64,000 nt of DNA from Candidatus Saccharibacteria bacterium. Lineage in GTDB: Bacteria; Patescibacteriota; Saccharimonadia; Saccharimonadales; Saccharimonadaceae. The stretch spans positions 1 to 64,000 of the forward strand of contig CP064991.1 in the NCBI GenBank assembly GCA_016699895.1, read 5' to 3'. Of the stretch, positions 42,612 through 54,690 are shown one piece after another; positions within the stretch are counted from its first letter, which is position 1, and each line of letters starts with the position of its first letter. The notes beneath the pieces were generated by a model. The model was not told the origin of the DNA. It did no database searches and saw only the letters and a list, made by a program, of their open reading frames with translations. The position numbers and the translations under genes were made by a program.

Positions 42612-42711
42612 CTGTTCCTTTAGTTAAATTAACTGTTCGATTGTAGCAGAAATGAGATATTTATGCAAGCTATCAACGATCTATAGTTGCTCCGTAGATC
42701 AAAACTCACAC

Positions 42712-42727
42712 CTCGGGTGACGTGAGG
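42712..42727. repeat. 16-bp inverted repeat, copy 2
   Basis: Reverse complement of 41406-41421. On the minus strand it forms half of a CTCAC/GTGAG hairpin followed by TTTT behind galE, so here it also acts as a probable terminator. Confidence 0.7.
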
Positions 42728-42737
42728 TATCCTCTGC

Positions 42738-43742
42738 CTAGTACCCATGTGGGTTTTGGCTTTGCCAGCGCCAGCTATCGGCACAGGCGTCCTCGAGGCT
42801 ACGCTGCACACTCCAGCCAAGCACTTCGCGAGCTTTGTCAGCGCGTGCATAAAACTCCGGCAAATCTCCTGCCCTACGATCGACAATTTCATAGGGGATA
42901 TCCTGTCCCGAAGCTTTTTCAAAAGCATGAACTAGCTCGAGTACTGATACGCCGACTCCAGAACCGAGGTTATACGCCTCAAATCCGGGCTTTGAATGTT
43001 CAATGGCTGCCACATGCCCCGCCGCCAGATCATCGACATGAATATAATCGCGAACCCCCGTGCCGTCTACCGTTTCGTAGTCACCACCAAATACGTTCAA
43101 TTTTTCACGTCGTCCTGTCGCTACCTGTGTAATATACGGCATGAGATTATTCGGGATGCCGCTCGGATCCTCGCCGATACGCCCGCTCGGATGTGCGCCG
43201 ATCGGATTGAAATAACGCAAAATTGTCCCTTCGAATGTAGGGTCAGCGACAGTAACATCACGAATAATTTCCTCGATAAAATATTTTGTGCGTCCATAAG
43301 GATTTGTAATCCCCTGACCAACTACGCTGTCCTCAGAGTAAGGAATCGGCGCGCTACCATAGACTGTTGCCGATGAACTAAACACCAGTTTCTTTACGCC
43401 GCTAGCCTGCATCGCCTCGATCAGAACTAGCGTCGAATCGATGTTGTTTTCATAGTACATGAGCGGCTTTTCAACCGATTCACCGACGGCCTTTAGCCCG
43501 GCAAAATGAATGATCGCATCAATATCACCCTCAGCGAAAATAGTATCGAGCGCCTCGCGGTCACGCACATCCGCCTCATGAAACTCGACTGACTTGCCAG
43601 TAATTTCCTCGACCCGTTTGATAGCCTCGCGCGAGCTATTGCTCAGATTGTCGATCACGACCACGTCGTGACCTTTGGTTAGTAATTCAACCACCGTATG
43701 CGAACCGATATATCCCGCTCCCCCAGTAACTAGTAATTTCAT
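42738..43742 (-). CDS. galE: UDP-glucose 4-epimerase
   Basis: 334 residues. NAD loop [23 protein letters not shown] (Tyr/Lys pair), SSSATVYG. Interconverts UDP-glucose and UDP-galactose for surface polysaccharide. 18 nt behind galU, so both make UDP-galactose from glucose 1-phosphate. Confidence 0.95.
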   Translation of the reverse strand: MKLLVTGGAGYIGSHTVVELLTKGHDVVVIDNLSNSSREAIKRVEEITGKSVEFHEADVRDREALDTIFAEGDIDAIIHFAGLKAVGESVEKPLMYYENNIDSTLVLIEAMQASGVKKLVFSSSATVYGSAPIPYSEDSVVGQGITNPYGRTKYFIEEIIRDVTVADPTFEGTILRYFNPIGAHPSGRIGEDPSGIPNNLMPYITQVATGRREKLNVFGGDYETVDGTGVRDYIHVDDLAAGHVAAIEHSKPGFEAYNLGSGVGVSVLELVHAFEKASGQDIPYEIVDRRAGDLPEFYARADKAREVLGWSVQRSLEDACADSWRWQSQNPHGY

Positions 43743-43760
43743 AATGACTCTATTATATCA

Positions 43761-44588
43761 TTATTGCAATAGATCGGCGCAGACGATTTGGTTGGCGCGC
43801 AACCACCCAGCCACACTGCCGCATTCCATATAATCGCCCGTTACCGTTCCGACAGCAATCTTTTGGCCACTCGCCACATAGGCGTTGATCGCATCGGTCA
43901 CCTCGAACTCGCCGCGTTTTGGATTGGCCGGCAAGGCACGAGCTAGCTCGAATATTTCCTTTGGAAAGACATAGAAACTGGCGTTCTGCAGGTCGGTTGG
44001 AGCTTCGCCCGGTTTGGGCTTTTCAACAATTCTGACATAGTTGCCATCAGCATCGATTTCGATAATACAAAATCGATATTGTCTATCGGCAGAGGGTCGC
44101 CATACAGTCCAGACGTTAAGACCTCGAGACGAAACGAATTCGATGAAATCCGCCGCATTTGATCCATCATCATGGCGGTAAAAGAACTGATCACCTGACA
44201 TCACTAGAGCCGATTCGTTATCATCAATAAACTCACTGCACATACCTATAGGTACGCTCGTACCGTAGCCACCCGTACCGGGCTGGGTAATGAAATGAAT
44301 GTTTACACCCTGGAGCGGTCGCACCAAATCCAACATATCCGCCTTGCCGGCACGCCGCAAATAGTCGTTGAGCGGAATATTACTGCGATAGTAACTCTGC
44401 AACTGCGCGCTCTGTTCGCCTACCACGAAATAAATGTCTTTGATACCGGCCTTTATCACGTCCTGAACCACAAAATCAATGACTGGACGATTTCCAATCG
44501 GCAACATGCACTTTTCAATTGATTTCGTAATCGGCAACATACGCGTGCCCCAACCCGCAACTGGAATGATGGCTTTGGTGATATTCAT
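43761..44588 (-). CDS. galU: UTP-glucose-1-phosphate uridylyltransferase
   Basis: 275 residues. Sugar-nucleotide transferase motif AGWGTRMLPITKSIEKCMLPIGNRP (one Trp in the usual GLGTR) and the Lys in RIVEKPKPGEAP. TACAAT (44595-44600, minus) ends 6 nt before the ATG, so leaderless. Leads the galU-galE pair. Confidence 0.94.
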   Translation of the reverse strand: MNITKAIIPVAGWGTRMLPITKSIEKCMLPIGNRPVIDFVVQDVIKAGIKDIYFVVGEQSAQLQSYYRSNIPLNDYLRRAGKADMLDLVRPLQGVNIHFITQPGTGGYGTSVPIGMCSEFIDDNESALVMSGDQFFYRHDDGSNAADFIEFVSSRGLNVWTVWRPSADRQYRFCIIEIDADGNYVRIVEKPKPGEAPTDLQNASFYVFPKEIFELARALPANPKRGEFEVTDAINAYVASGQKIAVGTVTGDYMECGSVAGWLRANQIVCADLLQ

Positions 44589-44600
44589 GCAACTATTGTA

Positions 44601-44897
44601 CTACGAAGTACGTTTGATGTGTCTAGGATCAGGGTTTCGTATCATTCTTTGCGCATTAGCAGCCGCCACAGCACCCAGAGCAATATAAGTCACCGTGAGC
44701 GCAGGCGGTTTATCGCCAACTATACTATTTATTAGCGCTGCACTCGGCCAGACTATAGAGCCTACAGCATTCGCGCTGAGTACAAATTTTCCCCACGGAT
44801 TTAAACGAGTTTCAATCGCATTATTATTAGGGAGTTTAGCTGGTTTATTTTTTGGAGATGGTGGCTGTTCCCATGTGGGGCTAGAGTTATTATTCAT
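44601..44897 (-). CDS. Small two-span membrane protein
   Basis: 98 residues: Asn/Pro-rich N-terminus (1-30), two hydrophobic segments (about 37-58 and 66-82), basic tail. No family recognised. The ATG is 2 nt from the predicted transcript start. Confidence 0.6.
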   Translation of the reverse strand: MNNNSSPTWEQPPSPKNKPAKLPNNNAIETRLNPWGKFVLSANAVGSIVWPSAALINSIVGDKPPALTVTYIALGAVAAANAQRMIRNPDPRHIKRTS

Positions 44898-44905
44898 ACC
44901 GTATT

Positions 44906-44934
44906 CTTATATCAAATATCCTTTATAATGTCAA
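44906..44934 (-). promoter_or_regulatory. Promoter of the two-span membrane protein
   Basis: TTGACA (44929-44934) and TATAAG (44906-44911), spacer 17, extended TGA. Confidence 0.65.
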
Positions 44935-44963
44935 TGCTTACGTATTGCACTCTGTCGCAATGA

Positions 44964-45854
44964 CTAAATCTGACCGCCACCGTAAATCAGCACGATAAAG
45001 GCCGTCACTACTAGCAGCCCCGAGGCTTTGGCCATGCCATGATGACGATACCACGATTCGCGCTGTTTTTTTGGCAGTTTCGAGCGATAAAAATGTGCGG
45101 TGATAGCGACAGTCGCCGCGATAAACAGCAGCGCCACGCTGGTGATAGCGGCCGGCGTCAATGACTGGATCGCGATACCAATATGCGCGGCAATCGAGAG
45201 ACTAGCGCCCTGTTCCGACGTGCTAGTCGTTTTGCTCGTCATCAGACCAGCCACGCTGGTCGTGACCGGCTCGGCATAAAACGCCACCACAATGACCGTT
45301 GATTTGCCGTCAACCTCGCCACTAGCGATGCCAAATCCAACCTCAGTATACGACGTTTTCAGCATGTTCTCGCGGTGTGTTGGCGAATTCATCCACGCAT
45401 CAATTGTGGCTTGCGCCGTCGAAAAGTTCTTTGCTAGGTTTTCGCCCGCTTCTTGGTAATTGTAACCAACCTGTTCGATCCAATACCACGGCTGCGTGCC
45501 ATTGGGTGAGGTATGACTCCAATAACCTTTGTCGATCATATCCTGAGCCTTTTCGGATGCTGCCTGACTGAGCGACGGATTGAGCGACAGCGCGCCTAGC
45601 TTTTCATTATTCCGAGCAATGTTCGTGTCAGCCAGCAGTGCCGCCGGCGTGATATTCGTCACTCGCCCCAGCACCGAACCGGTCTGGGTGAAATTATAGA
45701 ACAACTGCATACTGATCGCCATGGCGAGTATCACCATCAACCCGTAACGACGAACTAAATACGGCCGATAATTGTTCTGTTTATGCGGCACCAATAATAA
45801 CCGCAGTTTGGAAACGAACGACTTTTTAGTCTTTTTAACTTTTGATTTTGGCAT
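44964..45854 (-). CDS. CAP-domain (SCP/PR-1-like) membrane protein
   Basis: 296 residues. Cytosolic basic N-terminus, transmembrane helix (about 34-52), outside CAP domain (about 85-195) with SEKAQDMIDKGYWSHTSPNGTQPW and NMLKTSYTEVGFGIASG, then two further hydrophobic segments near the C-terminus. Such domains occur on many bacterial surfaces; catalytic role unproven. Extended -10 (TGCTATAAT) leaves about 3 nt of leader. Confidence 0.88.
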   Translation of the reverse strand: MPKSKVKKTKKSFVSKLRLLLVPHKQNNYRPYLVRRYGLMVILAMAISMQLFYNFTQTGSVLGRVTNITPAALLADTNIARNNEKLGALSLNPSLSQAASEKAQDMIDKGYWSHTSPNGTQPWYWIEQVGYNYQEAGENLAKNFSTAQATIDAWMNSPTHRENMLKTSYTEVGFGIASGEVDGKSTVIVVAFYAEPVTTSVAGLMTSKTTSTSEQGASLSIAAHIGIAIQSLTPAAITSVALLFIAATVAITAHFYRSKLPKKQRESWYRHHGMAKASGLLVVTAFIVLIYGGGQI

Positions 45855-45888
45855 CTTGCTAATGATTATAGCACCAATTACAAATAAA

Positions 45889-45912
45889 AGCGAGCCCTTT
45901 TGCGGGCTCGCT
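45889..45912 (-). terminator. Terminator of the large surface-protein gene
   Basis: Perfect 9-bp AGCGAGCCC/GGGCTCGCT stem with 6-nt loop, then TTTTATTT on the minus strand. Confidence 0.9.
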
Positions 45913-45933
45913 AGTGTCTAGTGTTATTCCCTA

Positions 45934-48900
45934 TTATTCCGCTGAATTTTTCAGGCCAGAAACGATAGCTACCTGGACAGCTAGGACAACTGCGTATAGG
46001 ACAGTCCACCAGTTGAGCCAGATCATCGAAGCAGTCCAATTCTCAATCATGAGGAATGCCGTTACAGCGATCGCTACTGGGATCAACGTCATGATTCGAG
46101 CAGCCGTGCCGTCTTTTTTACGAGCTAGACCGAGCAGCGCACCCAGGCTCAAGATGATCGTTACTACTGCTAGAACAAGGTTGACTACCGACCAGTTACC
46201 TTTGGTATCTTCGGCAGCGAGAACCTGACCAGCATCGCTATCTTTGTTGCTGTCAGTTGTTGTTGCAGCCAATACGTCAGTGTCAGTCGCTTCATCTGTA
46301 GTAGGCGTAGTATCGGTGGTCGCATTACCGTTGTTATTAGCATTCAGTACGCTAGCATTCGTAGAGCCAGGAGCAGCAAACTGATTAGTTGAAGTCTGGC
46401 TAACGCCATTACTACCAGCACCCGTATTTCCATTAGTATTCGAATTTGGAGGGGTTACTGCCGTTACGGTAAATGTCGTCCAGTAATCAGCTGGTGATGA
46501 TGTATCATCACTGCTAGTATTGCCAGCCTCGTCGGTTGCACGAGCAACAACGGTATAGGTCTCGACAGACAAGCCTGTTGCATCATATGTCCAGTTTGTG
46601 CCATCAACAGTCGTAGCGGGCTGCCATGTCGCACCTCCATCAGTACTAACCTCGACGCCTGTGACAGTGTTAGCATCCGCAACCGTACCGGTGATAGTTT
46701 GGGTATTCGTCGGTAGTTGTATATCAGCAATCGAGTTGACAGTTACAACTGGTGCAGTGTTGTCGTACGTCACAACAAATGGATCACCATATGCCGAGCA
46801 GTTACCAGCCGCGTCACAGGCGCTAAATGAGAAGTAATGCACTCCCTCGCCTTGCGTAAAGTTGTCGGTATACTCACCAAGTGTTGCCATATGTCCGGTG
46901 CTGCTCAAATCAGTCGGATTCCACGGCGAGCCTGCTTTAAAAGGAGATCCGCTAATGTCATTCCAGTATTTCAGCTGATAGCGAGTCGTATCAGCATCGG
47001 CAGCGAGATGGAAAACGAAATTTTCCTCGTTGGTATATCCGTTCGTAAACACCTGTGTACCGCTTGGGCTGGCATTGTAGGTGATAGATGAGATGGCGGG
47101 AGCTGTCTTGTCGTAGGTGATAGTAAACTGGGTACAGGCGGAGGTATTGCCGGCTGCATCGACCGCCGCAACACAGAAATGATGGACCCCCTCACCCTGG
47201 TTAAATACACCAGGCAAGCTCGTCGCGCTTGTCGGTACGATGTATTCATTGCCTACTTTGTATTGATTGCCTACAATGTCGTTCCAATATTTGTAGACGT
47301 AATGATCAACATCACTACTGGCACTTGCCTGCCATGATGCCGTACCACCGTAAACGTTTGTCGTACTGCCATCTGGCACGACAACATTGGTCGTAGTCTT
47401 CCAACTGAGGTTAGTCGGCGCAGCAGGTGCAACCATATCAATCGTCATCTTCCAGACAGTTGACCAGTCGCTCTTGATGCCATTGCTATCAATTGCGCGC
47501 ACTTGCCAGTACCAAGTGCCGTTAGCGCCATAGGAATGGATCTCTGGTGTTGTCAAATGGTTACGATCAGGGCCGCCATGGAGTTTGTTATTCCATACAC
47601 CGCTCGTCAGTGCTCCAGTCGTTGGATCAGTGGCAGGATTTTGCGATGACTGGAATTCGTATTCAGCCGCACCGGTATTACTCCAGGTAAAGTAGAAATC
47701 GTTGACATTTTGCACAGCATTGTTTGCAGGGCTGATCAGTGTTGGTACGGTTGGCTTGAGAGTATATACTCGATCGTTAGGCTTTAAACCCGGATGGCTA
47801 AAGTTATACGCAGGTGCATTGACCGTAACGTTCTTTGTCGTGTCATCTACATATATATTAAGTGGTTCTGTGTGAGTATTTGTACCGAGTACTTGTAGAT
47901 TTGTCGGTGCAGTCACGCCCGTTCCCTGATCCGCATTGATGCCGTGCCAGATATTATCCATAGTATGTACGTTCTGAACCGTACCCGTTGAGCCGTTATA
48001 GACGATACCTGTTCGGAAATTTTTCGCCGTTACGCCGTCAACTAGCAAGTTTGTGACAACATATGCATTGATACCGTGCAGTTGGTTTGTGGCAGGATTA
48101 ACACCGTCAAGCGTCACATTCCTAATGACAACATCATTCGCCGCGACTGCTAGTGCTGAGTTGTCTGAACCTGACTTCACAAAGTTTGCTGTGATAGTCT
48201 TACTATTGCCGTCTATCGTTAGATTCTTAGTAATATCAACATCGCTTCCCAGAACAATATCCTCATTCAAACGCAATGTATCACCTGCGATTGCAGCATC
48301 GACAGCAACTTGGAGGTCATCGTATATAACGCCAGTAGTAAGGTTAGTAATTGCAGTCGCAACATGCACGCCAGTATAAAAATTGCTCCAGCGTACAGAG
48401 TAGCTTTGTGCAGCAGAACCGTAGTTCTTGCTGTTCAAGATGACTTCTTTAAAAGACGTTGAGCCGTTCAATTGAGCCGAGCCGATAACAGCACCATTCA
48501 CAAGATAGGTAAACTGGTTTGCAACTGAATCAAGCTGAATTTCAATAGTATTCCACGCATCGACGTTATATGTTGCTGCTGAGTTATTCCATACACCCGT
48601 AATTGTATTGTATGATCGCCAACCAGTATGGCCATCTGTTGTAAACTCGACAATTGGATATGCAGAAATGGCATTTATAGCATTTTGAGCCGTACCCCAC
48701 AAGCCAGCACGAACAGTTTTTCCATTATCAATCCAATCTGAATCAACATAAAGGTTAGCTTTCAACGCTGTCGTCCCGATTGCAGCTGTACGCTTCAAAC
48801 CTTCCGTCTGATAAAATCCAGTACCTGACATGTTTGCGAGATCTTTATCGAGCGACATCTCGAGCGTATTTGCTTGTCCAGCAAAGTTAGCTATGCTATG

Positions 48901-49098
48901 TCCACCAGTTGGCAAAGCACGATCTACTGACCACTCACCCAGCACGAAGGGTACTGATGTGTAGTCCAAGCCTAATGCATTCGCACTCCTACTTGCAATT
49001 AAACTATACATCGGTTGTACGACTAATGCCATGATCGACACTACTATTAAAAATGCTTTTTTAGCAGAACGTTTCCCGTCTCGCACGAAAAATTTCAT
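45934..49098 (-). CDS. Large secreted surface protein with beta-helix and Ig-like repeats
   Basis: 1054 residues from ATG 49098 (GGAGAAGG upstream). Signal peptide about 1-42. An LamG/lectin-like region (about 50-240), a right-handed beta-helix (about 255-440), then Ig/Fn3-like modules: two repeats ending in GEGVHHFCVAAVDAAGN and GEGVHYFSFSACDAAGN and a bacterial-Ig module (VSTDGGATWQPATTVDG). A Thr/Asp/Asn-rich spacer (about 905-970) leads to four hydrophobic segments at the C-terminus that can hold it in the membrane. Likely adhesion to host cells or sugars. No LPXTG signal seen. Confidence 0.85.
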   Translation of the reverse strand: MKFFVRDGKRSAKKAFLIVVSIMALVVQPMYSLIASRSANALGLDYTSVPFVLGEWSVDRALPTGGHSIANFAGQANTLEMSLDKDLANMSGTGFYQTEGLKRTAAIGTTALKANLYVDSDWIDNGKTVRAGLWGTAQNAINAISAYPIVEFTTDGHTGWRSYNTITGVWNNSAATYNVDAWNTIEIQLDSVANQFTYLVNGAVIGSAQLNGSTSFKEVILNSKNYGSAAQSYSVRWSNFYTGVHVATAITNLTTGVIYDDLQVAVDAAIAGDTLRLNEDIVLGSDVDITKNLTIDGNSKTITANFVKSGSDNSALAVAANDVVIRNVTLDGVNPATNQLHGINAYVVTNLLVDGVTAKNFRTGIVYNGSTGTVQNVHTMDNIWHGINADQGTGVTAPTNLQVLGTNTHTEPLNIYVDDTTKNVTVNAPAYNFSHPGLKPNDRVYTLKPTVPTLISPANNAVQNVNDFYFTWSNTGAAEYEFQSSQNPATDPTTGALTSGVWNNKLHGGPDRNHLTTPEIHSYGANGTWYWQVRAIDSNGIKSDWSTVWKMTIDMVAPAAPTNLSWKTTTNVVVPDGSTTNVYGGTASWQASASSDVDHYVYKYWNDIVGNQYKVGNEYIVPTSATSLPGVFNQGEGVHHFCVAAVDAAGNTSACTQFTITYDKTAPAISSITYNASPSGTQVFTNGYTNEENFVFHLAADADTTRYQLKYWNDISGSPFKAGSPWNPTDLSSTGHMATLGEYTDNFTQGEGVHYFSFSACDAAGNCSAYGDPFVVTYDNTAPVVTVNSIADIQLPTNTQTITGTVADANTVTGVEVSTDGGATWQPATTVDGTNWTYDATGLSVETYTVVARATDEAGNTSSDDTSSPADYWTTFTVTAVTPPNSNTNGNTGAGSNGVSQTSTNQFAAPGSTNASVLNANNNGNATTDTTPTTDEATDTDVLAATTTDSNKDSDAGQVLAAEDTKGNWSVVNLVLAVVTIILSLGALLGLARKKDGTAARIMTLIPVAIAVTAFLMIENWTASMIWLNWWTVLYAVVLAVQVAIVSGLKNSAE

Positions 49099-49156
49099 AC
49101 TCTTCTCACCTTCTCCCTGCACTCCACCACAGAGTCATTAAAGTTTAATGAGCGCC

Positions 49157-49185
49157 ATTATAGCACACCTGGCTCGAAAAGTCCA
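49157..49185 (-). promoter_or_regulatory. Promoter of the large surface-protein gene
   Basis: TGGACT (49180-49185) and TATAAT (49157-49162), spacer 17, extended TGC; leader of about 50 nt. The ileS stop is at 49201, so the promoter lies directly behind ileS. Confidence 0.75.
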
Positions 49186-49200
49186 GCGTTTTTTCAGCTT

Positions 49201-52049
<2,849 letters not shown>

Positions 52050-52053
<4 letters not shown>

Positions 52054-52415
52054 GACTGATCCTCCTTGTTTAATGTGCTAGTCCACTTTGTTTCGTCAAA
52101 ACCCACCAATACCGCATCGCTCAGCACTAGAATCGGCCGCCTTACCAGCATTGGATGTCGGGCTAGTAACTCAAGCTGTTCGTCCTCGGTCATTGTCAGT
52201 AACTTGTCTTTGATGTCCATTTCCCGATATAGCAGACCACTGGTATTGAAAAATTTCTTTAATGGCAAATCCGAGACCTGCCAGTAAGTGTGCAGTTCTT
52301 TGGCGGTCAATGGCTGTTCAGTATAGTCGATTTCCTCGAACTTGACGCCCCGGGCTCGCAAAAATGCTGCTGCCTTTTTGCAGGTTGAACACTTTTTATA
52401 GCAATAAAATTTCAT
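52050..52415 (-). CDS. ArsC/Spx-family thioredoxin-fold protein
   Basis: 121 residues. N-terminal CSTCKK (Cys9-x-x-Cys12), EIDYTEQPLTAKEL and a later RRPILV, all characteristic of the arsenate-reductase/Spx family. Could be a redox regulator of RNA polymerase (Spx) or a reductase; the protein alone does not decide. Overlaps both neighbours by 4 nt. Confidence 0.85.
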
Positions 52416-52861
52416 GATCGACTCTTTTCTAATTCCCGTTTAACACCATCTAAAAACTCGCTTTCGAGTAAGTTTTGCCACGGCAGAAAAAGCGGCTCAG
52501 GCAAATGATCGAAATCAGTCCATAGTTGCGCCGTACACTTGTGCGGTTCAACGATACGCGGTTCGTTTGCTTTCCAGTCGCTAATAACCCACCAGGTAAT
52601 GTAGTGTTTCGTCTCTCTCTCTCTGTCAAAAAAGTCGTTCGTCACGGCCGCGAAACGGATATTATCGATCTCGCAACCAATTTCCTCGCGCACCTCTCGA
52701 ATAGCTGTTTGTTCTGGCGTTTCTCCAAATTCCATATGTCCACCAGGAATCGACCAGGTACCTTCGCCATGAGAACCGCGGCGCTGCTGCATCAAGAATT
52801 TGCCATCGCGAAAAATAAATACGCCGATACCGACTCTAGGTTTTTGTTCACTATTAGTCAT
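52412..52861 (-). CDS. NUDIX hydrolase
   Basis: 149 residues. Nudix box GHMEFGETPEQTAIREVREEIG (about 41-62) is complete. Resembles MutT/nucleotide-pool enzymes. In the run hypothetical-NUDIX-arsC-ileS. Confidence 0.92.
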   Translation of the reverse strand: MTNSEQKPRVGIGVFIFRDGKFLMQQRRGSHGEGTWSIPGGHMEFGETPEQTAIREVREEIGCEIDNIRFAAVTNDFFDRERETKHYITWWVISDWKANEPRIVEPHKCTAQLWTDFDHLPEPLFLPWQNLLESEFLDGVKRELEKSRS

Positions 52862-53204
52862 AATGCCTCTCTTGGTTTGGGTGTGATCTTCTCCAGTCGT
52901 CGATCAGCTTTACATCTTCTTCGCCAATCTGCATACCCGTGAGATTCCACACCAAATTATGGAGCGTACCGCCGGTTAATTTATCCCAATGTTCAGAATT
53001 AATCTCATAACCGAGTCCGCGTAGCTTGTCTGCTATTTCCTGTCGGGGGTCTAGGCTATCAGGAACAAGATTGCGAGAGTCGACCTGGCCTTCGGTAACA
53101 ACTAGACTACGGAGATCGGCTATATCTTCCCAGCCAGTACTATTTGATCCCGGTGCATCGCCGCTGCCCGAACCATCCAATTCCACTCGATCGAGTCCTC
53201 GCAT
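52854..53204 (-). CDS. Hypothetical soluble protein, first gene of the ileS run
   Basis: 116 residues. Start ATG 53204 with AAAGGAGATG; the longer frame runs through the leader RNA. Gly/Ser/Asp-rich N-terminus, then a helical C-terminal part (SEHWDKLTGGTLHNLVWNL). Overlaps the NUDIX gene by 8 nt. No family recognised. Confidence 0.65.
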   Translation of the reverse strand: MRGLDRVELDGSGSGDAPGSNSTGWEDIADLRSLVVTEGQVDSRNLVPDSLDPRQEIADKLRGLGYEINSEHWDKLTGGTLHNLVWNLTGMQIGEEDVKLIDDWRRSHPNQERHYD

Positions 53205-53240
53205 CACACATCTCCTTTGGTTTAAAATGATATTTTGCCT

Positions 53241-53436
53241 GGAAAATATAAAAATCCCAGTTCCGCCACTGGAGCCCTGCACACGCGGGGTGGTACCATC
53301 CAGTTTCGAAAAAGGGATAAACCTTTGTCGCACTCTGTTTATCTGATCTGTCGTGCCAGTCCCGGCGAGGTCTAGTTTCTGGGTAAAAGCCCGATTTCTT
53401 CTCGCGACTCGTGGGTGATAGCCACTAAAACGTCTT
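53241..53436 (-). promoter_or_regulatory. T-box-like tRNA-sensing leader of the ileS run
   Basis: Leader of about 230 nt. The T-box core TGGTACC (53292-53298) sits in an antiterminator bulge between ACTGGA and TCCAGT arms with a CCC/GGG inner helix. An alternative hairpin CCAGT/ACTGG (53257-53272) followed by GATTTTTATATTTT is the terminator that shares an arm. A stem-III-like hairpin (AAAGG/CCTTT closed by CGA/TCG) precedes it. The Stem I region is short; an AUC triplet occurs in a GTGG/CCAC hairpin near the 5' end, but the specifier is not assigned. Confidence 0.62.
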
Positions 53437-53442
53437 GGCCAT

Positions 53443-53471
53443 ATTCTATCACCCTGACAGGTAAAATTCAA
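53443..53471 (-). promoter_or_regulatory. Promoter of the ileS run
   Basis: TTGAAT (53466-53471) and TAGAAT (53443-53448), spacer 17, extended TGA. Starts right behind the CYTH gene stop. Confidence 0.65.
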
Positions 53472-54035
53472 CTACTCATTGTATTGATCAACACCCGCCA
53501 CTGGTCGATAATCGTACTTGTTGAGTAGTTCATCGGCAATATCTGCATATTTCTTGCCACATAACATGCCGCCAGCCACCAAGCTATCTTGGGTGACATC
53601 TGCACCGATAAAGTCAGGCTTCTGAAATGTCGCCATCGCTTCATCAGAATCGAATTCAAAGTCAATCACCACCAAACCAGCCAGGTCATCCAAATAAATA
53701 TCAACCTCAGCCATCAAATCACCGATTTCGTAGGCAAAGCGACGCTTTTTAAAGCGTTTACCAGGTAATTGGTTCAGCGCTGCGTATTCATTCGGTGATA
53801 ACTCGATAGTATGCTCGACCATGTGCGATGAATCACCACCTACTCCATCAATACTGTTTTTAGGATATTTCTTTGTAATGACGAGCTGATCACCATTGCG
53901 CCTAATCCGAATCACCGGATGATCCGATTCGGCTGGAATGAAATTATCCTCAATGATTTTCGACGGAAACTGATCTAAATCGTCCGGCAGACTATTCATC
54001 AAAAAGGTAAATTCGCGCTCTAGCTCAACTGACAT
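53472..54035 (-). CDS. CYTH-domain protein
   Basis: 187 residues. ELEREFTF near the N-terminus is the ExExx signature of the CYTH triphosphate tunnel, with IRIRRNGDQLVITKK and the closing acidic strand VVIDFEFDSDE. Members hydrolyse inorganic triphosphate or thiamine triphosphate, or act as adenylate cyclase. Follows the VKOR gene. Confidence 0.85.
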   Translation of the reverse strand: MSVELEREFTFLMNSLPDDLDQFPSKIIEDNFIPAESDHPVIRIRRNGDQLVITKKYPKNSIDGVGGDSSHMVEHTIELSPNEYAALNQLPGKRFKKRRFAYEIGDLMAEVDIYLDDLAGLVVIDFEFDSDEAMATFQKPDFIGADVTQDSLVAGGMLCGKKYADIADELLNKYDYRPVAGVDQYNE

Positions 54036-54051
54036 ATGATCTCCTCTCTAT

Positions 54052-54675
54052 TCATTCAAACAACGCTAATCCAAATCGGGCAAATGCGAGGAAAGCAAAC
54101 ACGACTAGAATCGTTGCCCAGATCAATTTATCGCCATCAGCATTTAGGAATTTCAGGATCTTGTCATAGGTCGGACGCTTGAAATCGAAAGTATTCTCGC
54201 GCAAATTGTAATGCGTGATCGCGCCAAAGATGATCGTCATCGATGTTGTCACCGTCAAACACCACGGGCACAGTACGCCAATCACGTAGAGACTGTCAAA
54301 GAACATCGCCCACGCCGCAGCCAAACCGGCCAAAGCCCCCAGCTGCAGACATAGCTTAAACCACTTTGGCAACCTAGCACCAATCGCTATCATCACGCCA
54401 ATCGTGATGAGAACTGGGAACGCCATCATACCAAAAAAGCTATTTGGGATGCCGAATAACGCGGTGGCCTGCGGTGTTTTCATGACTTCTAGACAGTTCA
54501 ACACCGAGTTGATATTACAGGCTAATGCCGTCGTAGGATTTTTTACGACCATGTAGGCATCGACGCTGAGCGTGAACGAAGCTAACAAGCCAATCGATCC
54601 GAACACAATTAGTAGACCGGCGACCCATTTTTTCGATCGATTCTCGTCACGCGGCTTTTTTAATTCTTTTGCCAT
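54052..54675 (-). CDS. Vitamin K epoxide reductase (VKOR) family protein
   Basis: 207 residues, five hydrophobic segments. Loop cysteines in CNINSVLNCLEV (about 53 and 61) and the active CxxC in VLCPWCLTVTT. Reoxidises a disulphide-forming partner, passing electrons to quinone, thus serves oxidative protein folding outside the membrane. 15 nt behind a thioredoxin-like gene. Confidence 0.92.
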   Translation of the reverse strand: MAKELKKPRDENRSKKWVAGLLIVFGSIGLLASFTLSVDAYMVVKNPTTALACNINSVLNCLEVMKTPQATALFGIPNSFFGMMAFPVLITIGVMIAIGARLPKWFKLCLQLGALAGLAAAWAMFFDSLYVIGVLCPWCLTVTTSMTIIFGAITHYNLRENTFDFKRPTYDKILKFLNADGDKLIWATILVVFAFLAFARFGLALFE

Positions 54676-54690
54676 TCCTATGTCCTCCTC

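Noticed and set aside
49123..49200. Riboswitch or small RNA between ileS and the surface-protein gene
   Set aside because: Only the promoter of the surface-protein gene and its leader are present; no stable structure seen.
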